Translations under genes and position numbers: made by a program
The notes under the pieces: generated by a model
The model's database searches: none
Seen by the model: only the letters and a program-made list of their open reading frames with translations
Told to the model about the DNA's origin: nothing
Shown here: in pieces, positions 27,115 to 38,874 of the stretch
Numbering within the stretch: the stretch's first letter is position 1
How the letters are laid out: every line of letters starts with the position of its first letter
Origin: Dimorphilus gyrociliatus
Lineage: Eukaryota > Annelida > Polychaeta > Dinophilidae
Assembly: GCA_904063045.1 (NCBI GenBank)
Contig: CAJFCJ010000016.1
Coordinates: forward strand, 62,001-126,000
Length of the DNA: 64,000 nucleotides
Direction: 5' to 3'

Positions 27115-29348
27115 ATGGCTGATTTCCAAAAAAAGCTAGAAAATTTGACGAAATTTCATCATCTGTAAGTTTAATTCCCTGTCTTAATGTTAATATCATA
27201 TTACTGCATAGGCAGTACATGTTTTTAAGGGAAATCATTTGTTTATTCATTGACTTTTATAGTAAATTCATGAATATAATTATGAAGCGACTTTATTTCT
27301 CTTTATTACTTTCATAAACCTCATGTTGTCTATCAATATACAATTAAAGAATATAGATTTCTGAAAAACAGCAGATAATCATTTTTTTATGTCAACATTC
27401 CAGTTTCTTATTGTGTCAAAAAAAAATAATGATTATCCATTCGCTAACCACAACCTGAGGTTATAATAAAGTACTAAAAAGGTTTAAATCAATGTTTTTA
27501 TTTGCCTATTTATTGTTGTGTAGGTCAAACCTCGATTTATTAAGAGATTTTTTTAAAATATAATATGAAATAATAAAATCCATCACTAAAGTTTTAAATT
27601 TTACAGATCAAAATCCGTTAAAGAACATTTGAAATGTGTCTACGGAACTTTAGCCATCGGAATGGCTCTTGCGGCAGCTGGTGCATATGTTCACATATTC
27701 ACAGCTCTGCTAAGGGTATCTTGAATATTGTTTTATCTCTACCAGTATCTCTTTACATTTTAATATCATTTTCAGAATGGATTTTTGACTTTAATAGCTT
27801 CGATTGCCTGTTTGTTCGCCCTGTACAGCACACCACATAACAGAACAACTGAAAAGAGGCGTTTAGCCTATTTTGGTGGATTCACTTTTTGTGCCGGTAT
27901 TTCTCTTGGTCCTCTCCTTGAAAGATTGATCATGATAGATCCAAGGTAATTTATTTTCCTTCTTTTTTTCTAATTTATTATGAAAAATGGCTTTTCTGGT
28001 TTAAAAGCGTGACATGTTGATGATATACATGAAGTCTCAGATACATATTGTAAAACAGTATTGATTGTCTCATGAAAATATGTTTAATTATTCTCAATTC
28101 CAATTTAAAGAGCTCTTTAGATTGATTAACATGTTTTTCTATTTATTTTTTCTCCGTCCTAATAGAAAAATTACCTACATTTAAAAATTAATAACTAAAA
28201 AATAGTTCATAATACTAGTAAATTTTCAGATAATTTATTCTATTGAAACTATATAATGATGCTTTAGGTTATTTATACAAAAAAAATTGAAATCTGTCAT
28301 GCAAATGCTACGTTTTCTGTGATGTCCCATTTTGTCCCATTTCCTTACGAAAGTCAACTGAAGGTCAACTTTCCCCCTTCTATCAACCTTACCATTTCTT
28401 TATCATTTTAGTGTTTGTTTCCTGAATACTTTTTCTTAACATACTGTATAGTAATGAGCTTCAACACGAAGCTTTTAAGAAACATAACATTAGCTATTTA
28501 ATAGGTATATAACAAGGTTTACCGTATTACAGATAATCGATTTCTTTGAAACTTAAAACAGACGACGAAATAATCATATCTATAATACTTCTATTTAGTT
28601 TTAATCAGTATAAAAAGATTGCTATATACAGTATGTAACATTCTTTGTCTTTAGATACGTTGAACCGTTTTGCTATTTGATATGTGAAAGACTTATCTTC
28701 TGTACTTAAAATATTAATATAAATATTTTTTCAGTATCATTACCACTGCTTTAACCGGAACGGCAATGATATTCATCTGCTTCTCTCTGTCTACCCTTTA
28801 CTCCAACAAACGACCAAGTTTATTCCTCGGAGGTAACCTTCTTAAATAAGATCATTCACAGTTAATAGCTTAACCTTCTCTGTTTAGGTCTTCTTTCGTC
28901 TGGTATATCTTGTCTACTAGTAGTTTCCCTCGCCAATATATTTTTCAGATCAAACCTAATATTCCAGGTAATAACACAACCGTTTTTGAAAGATGTACAT
29001 ACCTTATTTCTATATTTAAAATGTATCTTTTTTAACAAATCAACAGTTTGAATTGTATGTTGGATTCGGTATCTTTTGCCTTTTCGTAATATACGACACC
29101 CAAATGATCATTTACAAGCGTGAAAACGGTGATGATGATTACATCAAGTAAGATTTATTTCTATTTGAATATATACTGTATATATATATATATATATATT
29201 TGTTATGTTAATTATAAGTTCCTTCATGTATGTTTTTTTTTTCAGGCACAGTTTGGATTTGTTCATTGATATGATTGAGATTTTCCGCTATCTTGCTATA
29301 ATTCTTGGCAACAAAGAACAAGGAAAGAAGAAGAAGCGTGATGATTAG
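27115..29348 (+). CDS. TMBIM6: Bax inhibitor-1 (TMBIM6), ER multi-pass membrane protein
   Basis: BI-1 family ER calcium-leak and cell-death suppressor. Exon 1 reads [17 protein letters not shown] (27115-27164). Exon 2 starts near 27607 ([27 protein letters not shown]). Further exons give [21 protein letters not shown], the conserved [49 protein letters not shown] and [20 protein letters not shown]. These supply the expected six to seven transmembrane helices and the conserved aspartates (YDTQ; D in HSLDLF). The basic C terminus ([11 protein letters not shown]) is the known pH-sensing/ER tail. Introns of about 440 bp and 790 bp interrupt an otherwise compact gene. It ends at a TAG at 29346-29348. 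Confidence 0.93.
29178..29200. repeat. (TA)n microsatellite
   Basis: TA repeat in the last TMBIM6 intron, next to an ATATACTGTATA palindrome. Confidence 0.75.
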
Positions 29349-29643
29349 TTTTGGGATGTTACGATTGAATGACTGAATTAAGAATATAATAGAGTGACTG
29401 AAACAGTTTTCACATGTCTGTTATTGATGAATGAAACGTGAAATTCTTGAAATACTAGTACACTATATATAACATAAATGTATGCGTATATATATATATA
29501 TATACATATGCATTCAAATTTTAAGTAAATGTCTTATAAATTAAAAATGTCACGTAAAACTTAACATTTATTAAAAACGGCTATTTGAAAGTTTCAAAAA
29601 TTCATTCAAGATTATTGAGTACTTTCCTAATGAGTGTACATGT

Positions 29644-30003
29644 CTACTTTTGTTCTGTAGACATAACACTCTCTTGATCTTCCCTTCCATCATCTTCCAA
29701 CAACATTGCGATATCATTTTCTTGTTTTTCTGTTTCCAGCCAGCTCTTCAAAGCATCCTATTGATAGATACTTATATATAAATTTTTCGAAATTATTGTA
29801 AAACTTTCAAAAATTTAGGATGAATGGGATTTAAGAGAGATTATCTTGAGCGATAAAGTAAGTTTATACCACATTACCTCCTCAGATTGCAATTTACTTA
29901 ATTCGTTGTTGATTTTTTCTATTTGATTTTCATAAAACCTTTCCTCTGTCCGTAAAATATCTAGTTTTTTATTGAGATCGATCTCGTCTTTCGCAACAGC
30001 CAT
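29644..30003 (-). CDS. SNAPC5: Small coiled-coil protein resembling SNAPC5 (SNAP19)
   Basis: Two exons, 30003-29878 and 29757-29644, give about 79 residues. The first two thirds is a coiled coil (KLDILRTEERFYENQ, INNELSKLQSEEDALKSWL). The rest is acidic (MLLEDDGREDQES). The pattern LR.EE......L..L...L.KL..EE.AL.S..., followed by an acidic tail, resembles SNAPC5, the smallest subunit of the snRNA-activating protein complex for U-snRNA promoters. The protein is short and low in complexity, so a different coiled-coil family cannot be excluded. Its ATG lies only 119 bp from the JAZF1 ATG on the other strand. Confidence 0.5.
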
Positions 30004-30122
30004 CTTATAGAAAATAATATGGTTACTAAGAGGTTTACTTAAATAGAAGGCACCCAAGTGCCGAGGAATCGGCAGCCAGTTTTTCCTTGTTAAAATATGA
30101 GAATCGAAAACGAGATTGCCTA

Positions 30123-32086
30123 ATGGCTGCTTTCTTCATAAATACGTGCAACTTTTCCGAATGTAATTCGACGTTTTCGAATCTCGCTGAACTAATTGAT
30201 CATGTTGAAACAACGCATATAGGTATTTATGATATATTTACTTAAAAAAAACTAGCAAAAACTATTTTCTTTAGTCATACATCATCCTTTTGTAAGCGTA
30301 CCCTCTTTTGTTACTATATATAGACTATTTCACAACACCGGGATTCCAAGGAATACCTTATCAGCTGTTTATTATTTACATGAATGTTTTTGTTTAACAG
30401 AAACGGATCCTGATTTCTTGGAACAACAAGAGAACGCACAGCCGAACTATTTGCCTTTAAGTTATATTTTAAGGTAATCATTAGTTTTTAAAGTTTTTAA
30501 AACTTCTCTGTAAGTTGAAAAGAATAAATAATACTGTATAGTTCTACTATAGATGCTTTTCAAATAAGTATATTTGAGTACTTATGAAGGGCATGTTGTG
30601 TTGTTCGCTCATCAATTATTATATTTTATAACAATACTTATACGAAGATAATTTATTTCACTAATCATAAACTGCACTAGTGATTTTTCAACTATCACTT
30701 TGTTTTTCATTCTCTTTCTATTAACGTATTATCTATTTAATTGATTTATCTAAATAAGACAAGATTATATTATTTACAGACACAACAGGAGTTCAAATAA
30801 GGCGAATAAGATTTTTTTCAATGCACAACCATCTTCCTCAATTCAGAGTCCTTTAGCCGGAAGCGAATGCGAATATGACGCTTTCGATACCGATTCTAGT
30901 AGTATTGATTCATGGGCGTCTGACGGAATAAAGACTCAAATTGTAGGGCTTCCCCCTCCCAAAAGAATTCGTCATCAAATTCCTTCGGACAGTGTCGAAC
31001 GGCCGTATATATGTCAAGTAGAAGGTTGTGACAAACGCTACAAAAACGTTAATGGAATAAAGTACCATTTGAAAAACGGCCATAAGAATCTAGACGACAG
31101 GTCAGTAATAGCTTTTAATTAATATTTAGCAAGCAAAACTCTTGATTTCCCACCACTTCTCTAAAAAAAATTGAAACAAATGATGCCGTTGATAGATTAA
31201 TTACTTTATAATCATATGTTGACTGTATATGTCACAGACGAGTCTTAATTCAATATGTTACTCTCACTTCTCTAGTTGCTTTACCAATCTATTTTCTTCA
31301 GTATTCCCTCTCTAAATCTCGTAGAAGGTGTAAAAGTAATGCACCAAAGTAGTGTAAAGATCTCAAACTACAATTGGGTGTATAGTATATGCTATTAGAA
31401 TAGCATTTAGACTAAAATATATATAACAAATATTTATTGCTTAGGGTCCAATAAAAATTTAAAAAGAACTTTTACTGAACATCGCCATACGAATTTTATG
31501 GAAAAAATTTTCCGTATTGAACATTTGTTCATTCATTAATATTTAAGTACCATATGTCAATTCTAATATGCTGCTAACAAGTCTACTTTGTACATATATT
31601 CAGACTATATAATTAAATACCCAGGTCAAATGGGATATCTGTAAGCGGGAGTCAATTTTTTTTCTCGGAAAAATAAAGATAGCAACTCTTGTATGCAATT
31701 TAAATTTAGTATATTTTCTTTCTCTTCCAATATGATTTGGTTGTTTGTATAGTGTTACAAATACCCTAGTTTTCGGACAGCGTACTAAACTATTGACTGA
31801 GATACTCTAGAATTAGATATATATTTTAGATTCACATCTACGATAAAGTTATCTTATTTTTTAAGAGATGACAAACATGTTCGAGTTTGCTATATATCGG
31901 TTTTTGCTTTCCTTATATAGGACTATAGGCAAAGCTCCTACATTTTCATGCCATTGCGGAAAAATTTTCAAGACGCACGCAGGATTACGAAATCATACTC
32001 TTGTCCAACACCCATGTTCCGGACCTTCCGTTGAGAACGTGTTCGATCACTTCGTAAGTTCCACTGGAAGCACTTTCCCTATTTAA
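30123..32086 (+). CDS. JAZF1: JAZF1-like zinc finger protein (juxtaposed with another zinc finger 1)
   Basis: Transcription regulator associated with NuA4/TIP60 and orphan nuclear receptors in vertebrates. Exon 1 (30123 to about 30219) encodes an N-terminal C2H2-like finger (FINTCNFSECNSTFSNLAEL, then HVETTH). Exon 2 (about 30401-30474) gives NYLPLSYILR. Exon 3 (30780 to about 31100) has an acidic Ser-rich stretch and the diagnostic finger CQVEGCDKRYKNVNGIKYHL. The last exon (about 31921-32086) gives FSCHCGKIFKTHAGLRNH. Finger order and the KRYKNVNGIKYH signature identify JAZF1. An 820 bp intron precedes the last exon. A CTCF-like motif begins two bases after the stop. Confidence 0.9.
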
Positions 32087-32087
32087 C

Positions 32088-32098
32088 AGCGCCACCTA
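32088..32098 (-). promoter_or_regulatory. CTCF-like motif just downstream of JAZF1
   Basis: Reverse complement TAGGTGGCGCT matches the AGRTGGCGC core of CTCF sites. It is one of five such matches found in gaps between genes in this window. Confidence 0.35.
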
Positions 32099-32725
32099 AC
32101 AGCAGAACAAATCTTCGACGACTTTCCCAATCGCTACTCCGAAGAATGAATTAACATGCAGAAAATAACTCCGATATTTCGTATTTAGAATGTTCAATGT
32201 TTCCTTCTTTTTATTCTATTTTTCGTGTTGTAAAGCCGAGATATACTTGCTTTCATAAGTCGGCTTTTGTTTTCTACTCACTTGGTTTTTTTCGAATAGT
32301 CATCGTATTTTTTGATGAAAAGACTGATTAGATGTTGCTATAAAAATGGTATATTATGCGGTAACTATGCTATACTGTACAGCTTTTTATCTACTGCCAT
32401 TTCTAAAGCTTCAAAGAAGCACAAATTTCTTAATAGAAATCCGTGCTGAAGTTTCCAATAATACATATAAAATGTAAAAAATTCTGTTATCAAATGTACA
32501 AATCTCTTTGTTTGAAGTAATGTGACTTTAAGATAAATTATAAAGTTCAATTTTAAAAAATGGCGCCAATAGGATGCTGAAAAATCGTACATTTTAAATT
32601 TAGTAAAAATAATTTAATTCATTTATTTATATATTAATATATCTGTATTTATGTTTTAAATATACACTTGATTGTTTTATTTGGAATTTCTGTAAAAATA
32701 GATGCGAGCCTGCAATTGTCCTTTA

Positions 32726-32737
32726 GCCGCCATATTT
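32726..32737. promoter_or_regulatory. YY1-like initiator motif
   Basis: GCCGCCATATTT is the reverse complement of AAATATGGCGGC, the YY1 consensus. It lies 37 bp before the ATG of the small mitochondrial-type gene, the usual place for YY1 initiator sites in housekeeping and mitochondrial genes. Confidence 0.4.
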
Positions 32738-32773
32738 GTCCTTGGTATCGGTGAATTTCATATAGACTAAACT

Positions 32774-33350
32774 ATGCTTTCCGCTCGTTTATTGACCGCC
32801 AGGACCTCTACTTTGGTCAACAGCGTAAAAGGTACTTTTAAGAGAACATTTTTAAGCACATTTTAGTTTTGATCAATTAATGACGAGGAATCCAGTGCTG
32901 GATATTCGAGTAAAGTGTGGAAAGTCGTTTAGTTGGTTATTGCCTTAAATTAAAATAAAGTGTAAAAATTAAACAGACAACTTTTAATTTTAAGTACAAG
33001 AATTATTCGCTCATTAATCTTTCATTTAAAATAACCTCAGCCATAAAAGTTCGCAACATGGGTGATCACGTACCAGCTCACTGGAAATCAGCTAAACAAG
33101 TTGCCGCTGATACGTGCGCTACTATGGATCATTTACCTAAAGCAACTATCCCTTGGCAACAATATCATGGAAAGATGAACGCTAAATGGAACATCCAATT
33201 GGCGGCTTCTACTCTCTTCTTCTGTGTAACCATGTTTGCTGTAAGTTTTATCATTAAAATAGTTTGCTCAAATAACGATTACACTCTATGCAGATGCAGA
33301 AGTCAGGAGTGTTCCTTTTCTTTGGCCCACCCGCCATGAAGAACAAATAA
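32774..33350 (+). CDS. Small single-pass, probably mitochondrial inner-membrane protein (respiratory-chain subunit candidate)
   Basis: Three exons: 32774-32833, about 33046-33240 and about 33294-33350, together about 103 residues. The N terminus MLSARLLTARTSTLVNSVK looks like a mitochondrial presequence: basic, Ser/Thr-rich and without acidic residues. A polar matrix-facing part follows (HVPAHWKSAKQVAADTC). Then comes one transmembrane helix starting after a KWN motif (IQLAASTLFFCVTMFAMQ) and a short aromatic tail FFFFGPPAMKNK. Size and topology fit the small nuclear-encoded cytochrome c oxidase subunits of the VII group. I could not align it convincingly to COX7A, 7B or 7C, so the identity is left open. 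Reading through the last intron would give a different, less plausible tail. Confidence 0.6.
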
Positions 33351-33619
33351 ATATGCGTGAATATGAAATAGACTCATTACAAAATGCGAATAGTAAAAAG
33401 TTTACAGTAAAATAAACTTGTTTCTGCCAATTGATCACATTGTTTTAAAACTTAAAAATTTAATGTAATATGAAAAATATGTTTCAATTGCAGGTATAAT
33501 AATCCCACAGTGAACAAACAAAAAACCAAACTTAGTTTACTCAGATATTAGATCAAATAGTATATTACAGTTTTAAGTTTTAAACTATTCGTAATATTTA
33601 ACAAAAAATTACAGAGTTC

Positions 33620-36245
33620 TCATGTTGCCATTACTAAATCGGAAGCCATCTCTGCTGCGGCATGAGTTTCTTCTAGTGACGTAAATTGAGAAACATCTAA
33701 TGTATTATTTGGATTATCACTTCCATCTGTGATCTCTTGCTCTGCATCAGATATAGAAATAAGCTTTCTTTATACAGAAAATGTTAATTATACAAACCTC
33801 CATCAATTATTCTTGTGGGTGTTATTTCATCAGGTGCAACCGCGCCTAATGATAAGCCTTGTTCTTCGCATCCCCTCTCTAAGTGATGTTGTAAAGCAAA
33901 CTGGGACCGGAAAGATCTAGCACACTTGTTACAGATAAAAGTTTTGTCAGCGTGTTTACGTTCAATATGTTTTCGTATATCGGTAAAAGTATAACCAAAA
34001 AAGTCACACATTCCACATTTGTAATCCCGTTGACCTCTATGCCTAAAAAAGTATTAAAGTTAATTTCGGTCAAAAATGTCCTCCTCTTAACCTTTTTTCG
34101 TGCAATTCTTTGTTTTTCATATGTCGAAATAATTTCCCGCAACTTTGGCATTTATACTTAGGCTCCTGATGCACCACAGCGTGTTTACTAATATCCGATC
34201 GCTCACTCCCACTGTTTTTCAATTAATCAAGCAAATGAAACTTCGAAAATCCCTAGAATTTGTAACATACCGATAATCACAATGACTACATTTGTAGCGT
34301 TTTACTGCAGCGTGAGTTCTTTCATGCCTTTTCAAATGCGCTTTCCTTGTAAACTTTCTATCACAAGTCGAACAGGAATAGTGCTCTTCCGGTGCTTCGT
34401 GAACCATTTTAATATGCATTTTTAATATATACTGATCCTAAAAGAAATAATAAATATACTGATGCTAAATATATATATATGCAAAGATACGAAAACATAC
34501 TTTATAACTTTTCTTGCAGATTTCACATACTATTCCATTTGGATCGTGACGCTGCATATGACGTTTCATAATATAAGCAAACTCAACTTGCAAACCACAA
34601 ACTGTACAGTAGTTTTTAGGGTGAGTTTCCTAATTTGTAGAGGTAAAACACCAAAAATTAGTTCTTTAATTGGTCAAAATATTATAATTTTACCTTGAAA
34701 TGGTTATCTAGTTCGTCTTTATCAAAGCAAAGAAATGCACAACATTTACATTTAAATGTATCTGCTTCATGAGTCATGATATGCTGCTGATAGTGTTGAG
34801 TGTAGAAAGCTTGGAAGTCGCATTTGGGGCATTTTAATTTAGTAAGTTGCGATGCATCAGTTTTAAGACCAATGAGCGGTTGTTTATCGAATTTCTCATC
34901 ATCCGTAGAACTTTTGTTCAAAGGCTCAGCTACAGGCAATTTTTAAATAATTAACAAGCCTATTAGACACAAAAAAATGAAAGGAAAAAAACAAAAACCT
35001 TCTATTTCTACACCATTGTAGTTTATTTTAACAGAATCTTTTTCAGACACAACTTCGGCAGCGTTAGTTGTTTCGCTAGCATTCTGAAAGGTGGTGAACG
35101 TTGATTTTTTTATTTTTATAAAATTAGAAATCTTTTTTAGTGTATACCTGATTGGGAGCTATTAGAAACGTTTTACCATCTTCGGTGGTGATCATAGGTG
35201 GTAATATGTTCTCACTTGGCATACTTTTTCTCGGTCGGCCTCTTCCTCGTTTAACTTAAAATGATAGTCATTTTGCAAGTACGTTCTCTTTTCTTCAAGA
35301 TAATATTGTAACAAACCTGGAATACCAAGACCGGCAAGATAATTTTGAACAGCTAATGGGGTAAGTTTAGGTTTTCGAAGATCACTACTCGTCGTCTTGA
35401 CACGGGTAATCTCAGGCTCAGTTAGGTCAGGCCCTAAGGATTCATCTATGACTTCTATTTTGACGTCAGTTGGGAAATCTTCCTGAACATCATCTACTTC
35501 TTCTCTTTTGTCAGTTTTTTCAGAATTTTGAACTGTGGAATTTTAAAGTTAAGATAAATACACAAACATTCGACATGTAAATTAAATAAAATGACTTACC
35601 TAACCAAAATTTCTTAGATTTTCTCTTGAGACGACAACTACGTTTAACTCCATCGTTTCCTAAAATCAAGTGCATTGGGTTGTAAAAAGACTATCGGATC
35701 AATAATTTACTAACCTATATTTTGAAGACCTAATAAACCTTCGGCCGCAGTACTCTCATCACTTTGAATGACTCGTTGTTGCACCAACTCGCAATCGTCC
35801 ATTTTTTCGTTTCCTTGGTCTCCATCCTCTTCCCCGTCTTTTCCACAAGGAACAGCCATAAGTTGACCTGATTCTGGATCTTGTCTCAAAACACATTGAA
35901 CACCGTTTATTACAACTACGGTATCAGCGTCAACAGCAAATGCATTTTCTGCCGGCTGAAAGGTTTATGACTTTTATTCCCTGCTCTGTGATATTAATGT
36001 AGGAAAGTTGCTGCAACTACCTCACAAGATTTCTCCGAATATTCTTGTTCTATCTCTTCGGCTTCTATAGTATTATATTGATCGAAAACTCCGGATATGA
36101 TATTTGCAGATGTACCAGATTGTTCAGTGACTAAAAAGTTTGCTATTTATTTGGATTGCTTTCAAGAAAGTTTTTGTTCTTTACCTTCATTATTGTCGTC
36201 TAGAGAATGAACTTGAATAAAGTATTCAGAAGGATTCGTGTCCAT
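33620..36245 (-). CDS. C2H2 zinc-finger transcription factor with AT-hook
   Basis: About 13 exons from the start at 36245 (MDTNPSEYFIQVHSL) to a TGA at 33620-33622. The N-terminal half is acidic and glutamate-rich (VDADTVVVINGVQCVLRQD; SDESTAAEGLLGL). An AT-hook, VKRGRGRPRK, lies near 35250. The C-terminal half has about eight C2H2 fingers: CPKCDFQ..YTQHYQQH, CKCCAFL, CTVCGLQVEFAYIMKRH, CEICKKSY, CSTCDRKFTRKAHLKRHERTH, CSHCDYR, CQSCGKLFRHMKNKELH, CGMCDFFGYTFTDIRKH and CNKCARSFRSQFALQHH. It closes with an acidic tail. The architecture (acidic N terminus, AT-hook, finger array) resembles vertebrate ZFX/ZNF-type activators, but I cannot assign an orthologue. A nuclear DNA-binding role is well supported. 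Confidence 0.8.
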
Positions 36246-37226
36246 TTTTGATGCTACAGAGAGCAGAATTTCTTAACTTTCATCTAAACCTAATTGTAAC
36301 ACAAGTATATAATTCGCTGTGTTTAGGATATGTTTTATATGTATAGTGACAATGGCAGTGTAAGATTTATTAACCTTATTCTTCAAGTCTTGTCTCTCAT
36401 TACCAATTCAAAAAATGTGAACAGTTTTATGACCTTTTAGTGTTATTTCAAGCTTATACATATGTTTTGAGGTATTTCTGTGGATGTGTTCGATTTATTC
36501 TATATTTACGATACGTAATGTTCTGTAGATATCAGACTGCATAGAACATTTACGCAGAATGTAGAATGGTACATTCATACCAAGAAACAAACAGTCTTAA
36601 TTAGATATAAAATGTCAGATATATGAAAGACAATATTAAATATCTAAGGCTATATTTTATAACGATGGCTTCTATTGCTCTCAAGTAAATAATAGGGTCT
36701 AGAATAGTAACACCGGGCTAAATTTTTCAGTGCGGTCTAAATTTTTTTTATAGCAATTTCGCATTTATTTATAATTCAAATTCGACTAATTAATTTTGCT
36801 ATAATTGGTAGCAAACAGCAGGAAATCTTCGAGAACAGTGGAATATATTACTCACCTCAAAAAAACACAAACCAAAGCCCATGTAGACAGTCTTAGAGAA
36901 AGAAAAGCGGAAGTAGTTCTGACTGCAGCGCCACAATATCCGCTTTGTATTTTTGGCGGGAAACTCAGTAAACTGAAAAACTTATGAAAATCTTTTCCTT
37001 AAAATACCACTAAATATTAAACGTTTCGTTCAGATTTCATTGAGAAATAAGCAGTAAAACATACACAAAGTTTTATTGAAACTTGCGAGTTTCCATATAG
37101 AACATTCTCTTACAAATTTGAAATTGAACACCATAAAACGAAACGAGTTATCAAAATGTAAAAATATCTATAAATTTTTACTATAGGGAAGAAAGAGTAA
37201 ATTTATCCTTATTAAAAATTTTTACA
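36246..37226. other. Gap between zinc-finger gene and DNAAF4
   Basis: About 980 bp. It contains an ETS-like GCGGAAGTAG near 36908 and a GCGCCAC near 36928, which may mark the zinc-finger gene promoter region. A 60-codon plus-strand ORF at 36805 has no family features. Otherwise nothing is seen. Confidence 0.4.
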
Positions 37227-38466
37227 TTATTCGGTTGAACATTGTATTATTTTTCTAATATTTTCGGCATCCTTTAATAGCTTGTTATTTTCTGGAGCGA
37301 TTTTTAGGGCTGCTTCATAATCTTGTAAAGCTTCAACATAGCATTCTAATTCACAAAATGCAGTTCCTCGACGAACATGGGCTTTTAATCGACTCTCAGC
37401 GTTTTGATTGACAGGGGGAGTTAATAGTTCCAATGCCCTGGAAGAATCTTCTAAACACTTAAATAGATTTCTAACTTTAAGATGGCAAGCTGCTCTATTG
37501 GAATAAAGGGACGGTAACTTAGGATTGAGTCTAATCGCGTGAGACAAAACAGCTATCGCAGATTGAAAATCTCCAACTTTAAAAAAATTGTTGGCTTTTT
37601 CTCTGAGGTATTCCGGGTTCTTATCCTCTTCTGTTAAATCTTCATCTTCCAATTCAATACGTTTTTTGGCTTCATTCTGCTTTTCCAGCCATTCCTCCTC
37701 TTCTTTGAGTTGACTTTCTCTAGCGGCAGTTGGAAACACTCGTTTTGTAAATGAGACATTTATTGTCCCAGTCTCTCTTAAAGGTTGTTTTTTCTCTTGT
37801 TCATCGAATATTTTTGTCGATTTTGGCTGAACATTGAAAGTGAAGGGTTCTTTCTTCGAATATTTTTGTGTATGTTCATCTAATAGCCTTCTCTACAGAA
37901 TAAATAGCATGTAAAATCAGCTACGATTGTAAATTAATACAAGTTACCTGTTCTTCCATTTCTTCTTGTGCTAATTTAAACTTTTCTAGTTCTTCGAATG
38001 CTCTCTCTTTTTCGGAAGTTTTGATTTTTTCAATACGCTCTCTTTCTTGCTGCTCTATATTCATTTGTTCACTAACAGCTAATTTATCTGTTTCTCTTTT
38101 CTTTTCTTCTTGTTCTTTTTTTTTTCTAATAGCTCTCTCTTGCGAAAATTTTATAGCTTCATCTCTCAGTTGCCTCAGGTAGCTCTTGTCGTCTAAATTA
38201 TCAATTTGTAAGCTTTCCCAAATTTCAGGTATTTCCTTTTCTAATTTAAAGAAAATTACTCCATCGCCAATTTTAGTTGAACTTTCCTCGTCTTTAACAG
38301 GCTTTTGCAAAAAAAATTCACACAGATACGGTGGATACGACGCTTTCAAATAGAAATTTGTAGAAAAAATGTCTACTTTATTCGCTTTTGTTCCCTTCAA
38401 GGGAAGAGTAATGTATACATGACTATCATCCTCTCTCCAAGAATAATCTTTGATAATGACCGGCAT
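37227..38466 (-). CDS. DNAAF4: DNAAF4 (DYX1C1), axonemal dynein assembly factor
   Basis: Cytoplasmic co-chaperone for preassembly of ciliary dynein arms. Two exons: 38466-37948 and 37892-37227. It has an N-terminal CS/p23 domain ([44 protein letters not shown]), a charged coiled coil rich in Glu/Arg ([15 protein letters not shown]), then the conserved [17 protein letters not shown] link. A C-terminal TPR domain follows ([89 protein letters not shown]), ending IIQCSTE. It matches vertebrate DNAAF4 throughout and implies motile cilia in the organism. Confidence 0.95.
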
Positions 38467-38517
38467 GCTTCTTTGAGCCTTTTACTTGAATGTTTATACA
38501 GTAGTCAACGAAACAAC

Positions 38518-38527
38518 ACGCATGCGC
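38518..38527. promoter_or_regulatory. NRF1-like motif upstream of DNAAF4
   Basis: ACGCATGCGC, close to the NRF1 consensus, lies 52 bp upstream of the DNAAF4 ATG. Confidence 0.35.
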
Positions 38528-38874
38528 TAACTTATAGCAGACGGCTGAGCAAAAATCCTGCATGTTCCATGCGTTCAATTATCGCCCACACCAAGACTCG
38601 TGCGTCAACTATTTGACTATATCCAGGTAATACACATAAATAAAGTAAATCTCTATGAATTTTAAAGTGATATTTTTCCAGTAAATGTTATTTTTTCTAC
38701 TTAGCTAGGTCGTAGATTTAAATTACAAAATATTAATTACAACATATATAAACTGTGCAGTATCAAATACTTAGTTGACAGGATAAGCATCATTAAAAGA
38801 TGATAAATTTTTTCAGGAGCACGAATATATTGGATTTCTTCTATATATTGAGTTTTAATTTATCATAAAGTGAT

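Noticed and set aside
36805-36987. 60-codon plus-strand ORF in the zinc-finger/DNAAF4 gap
   Set aside because: No recognisable domain, low-complexity composition, and it sits in probable promoter sequence.
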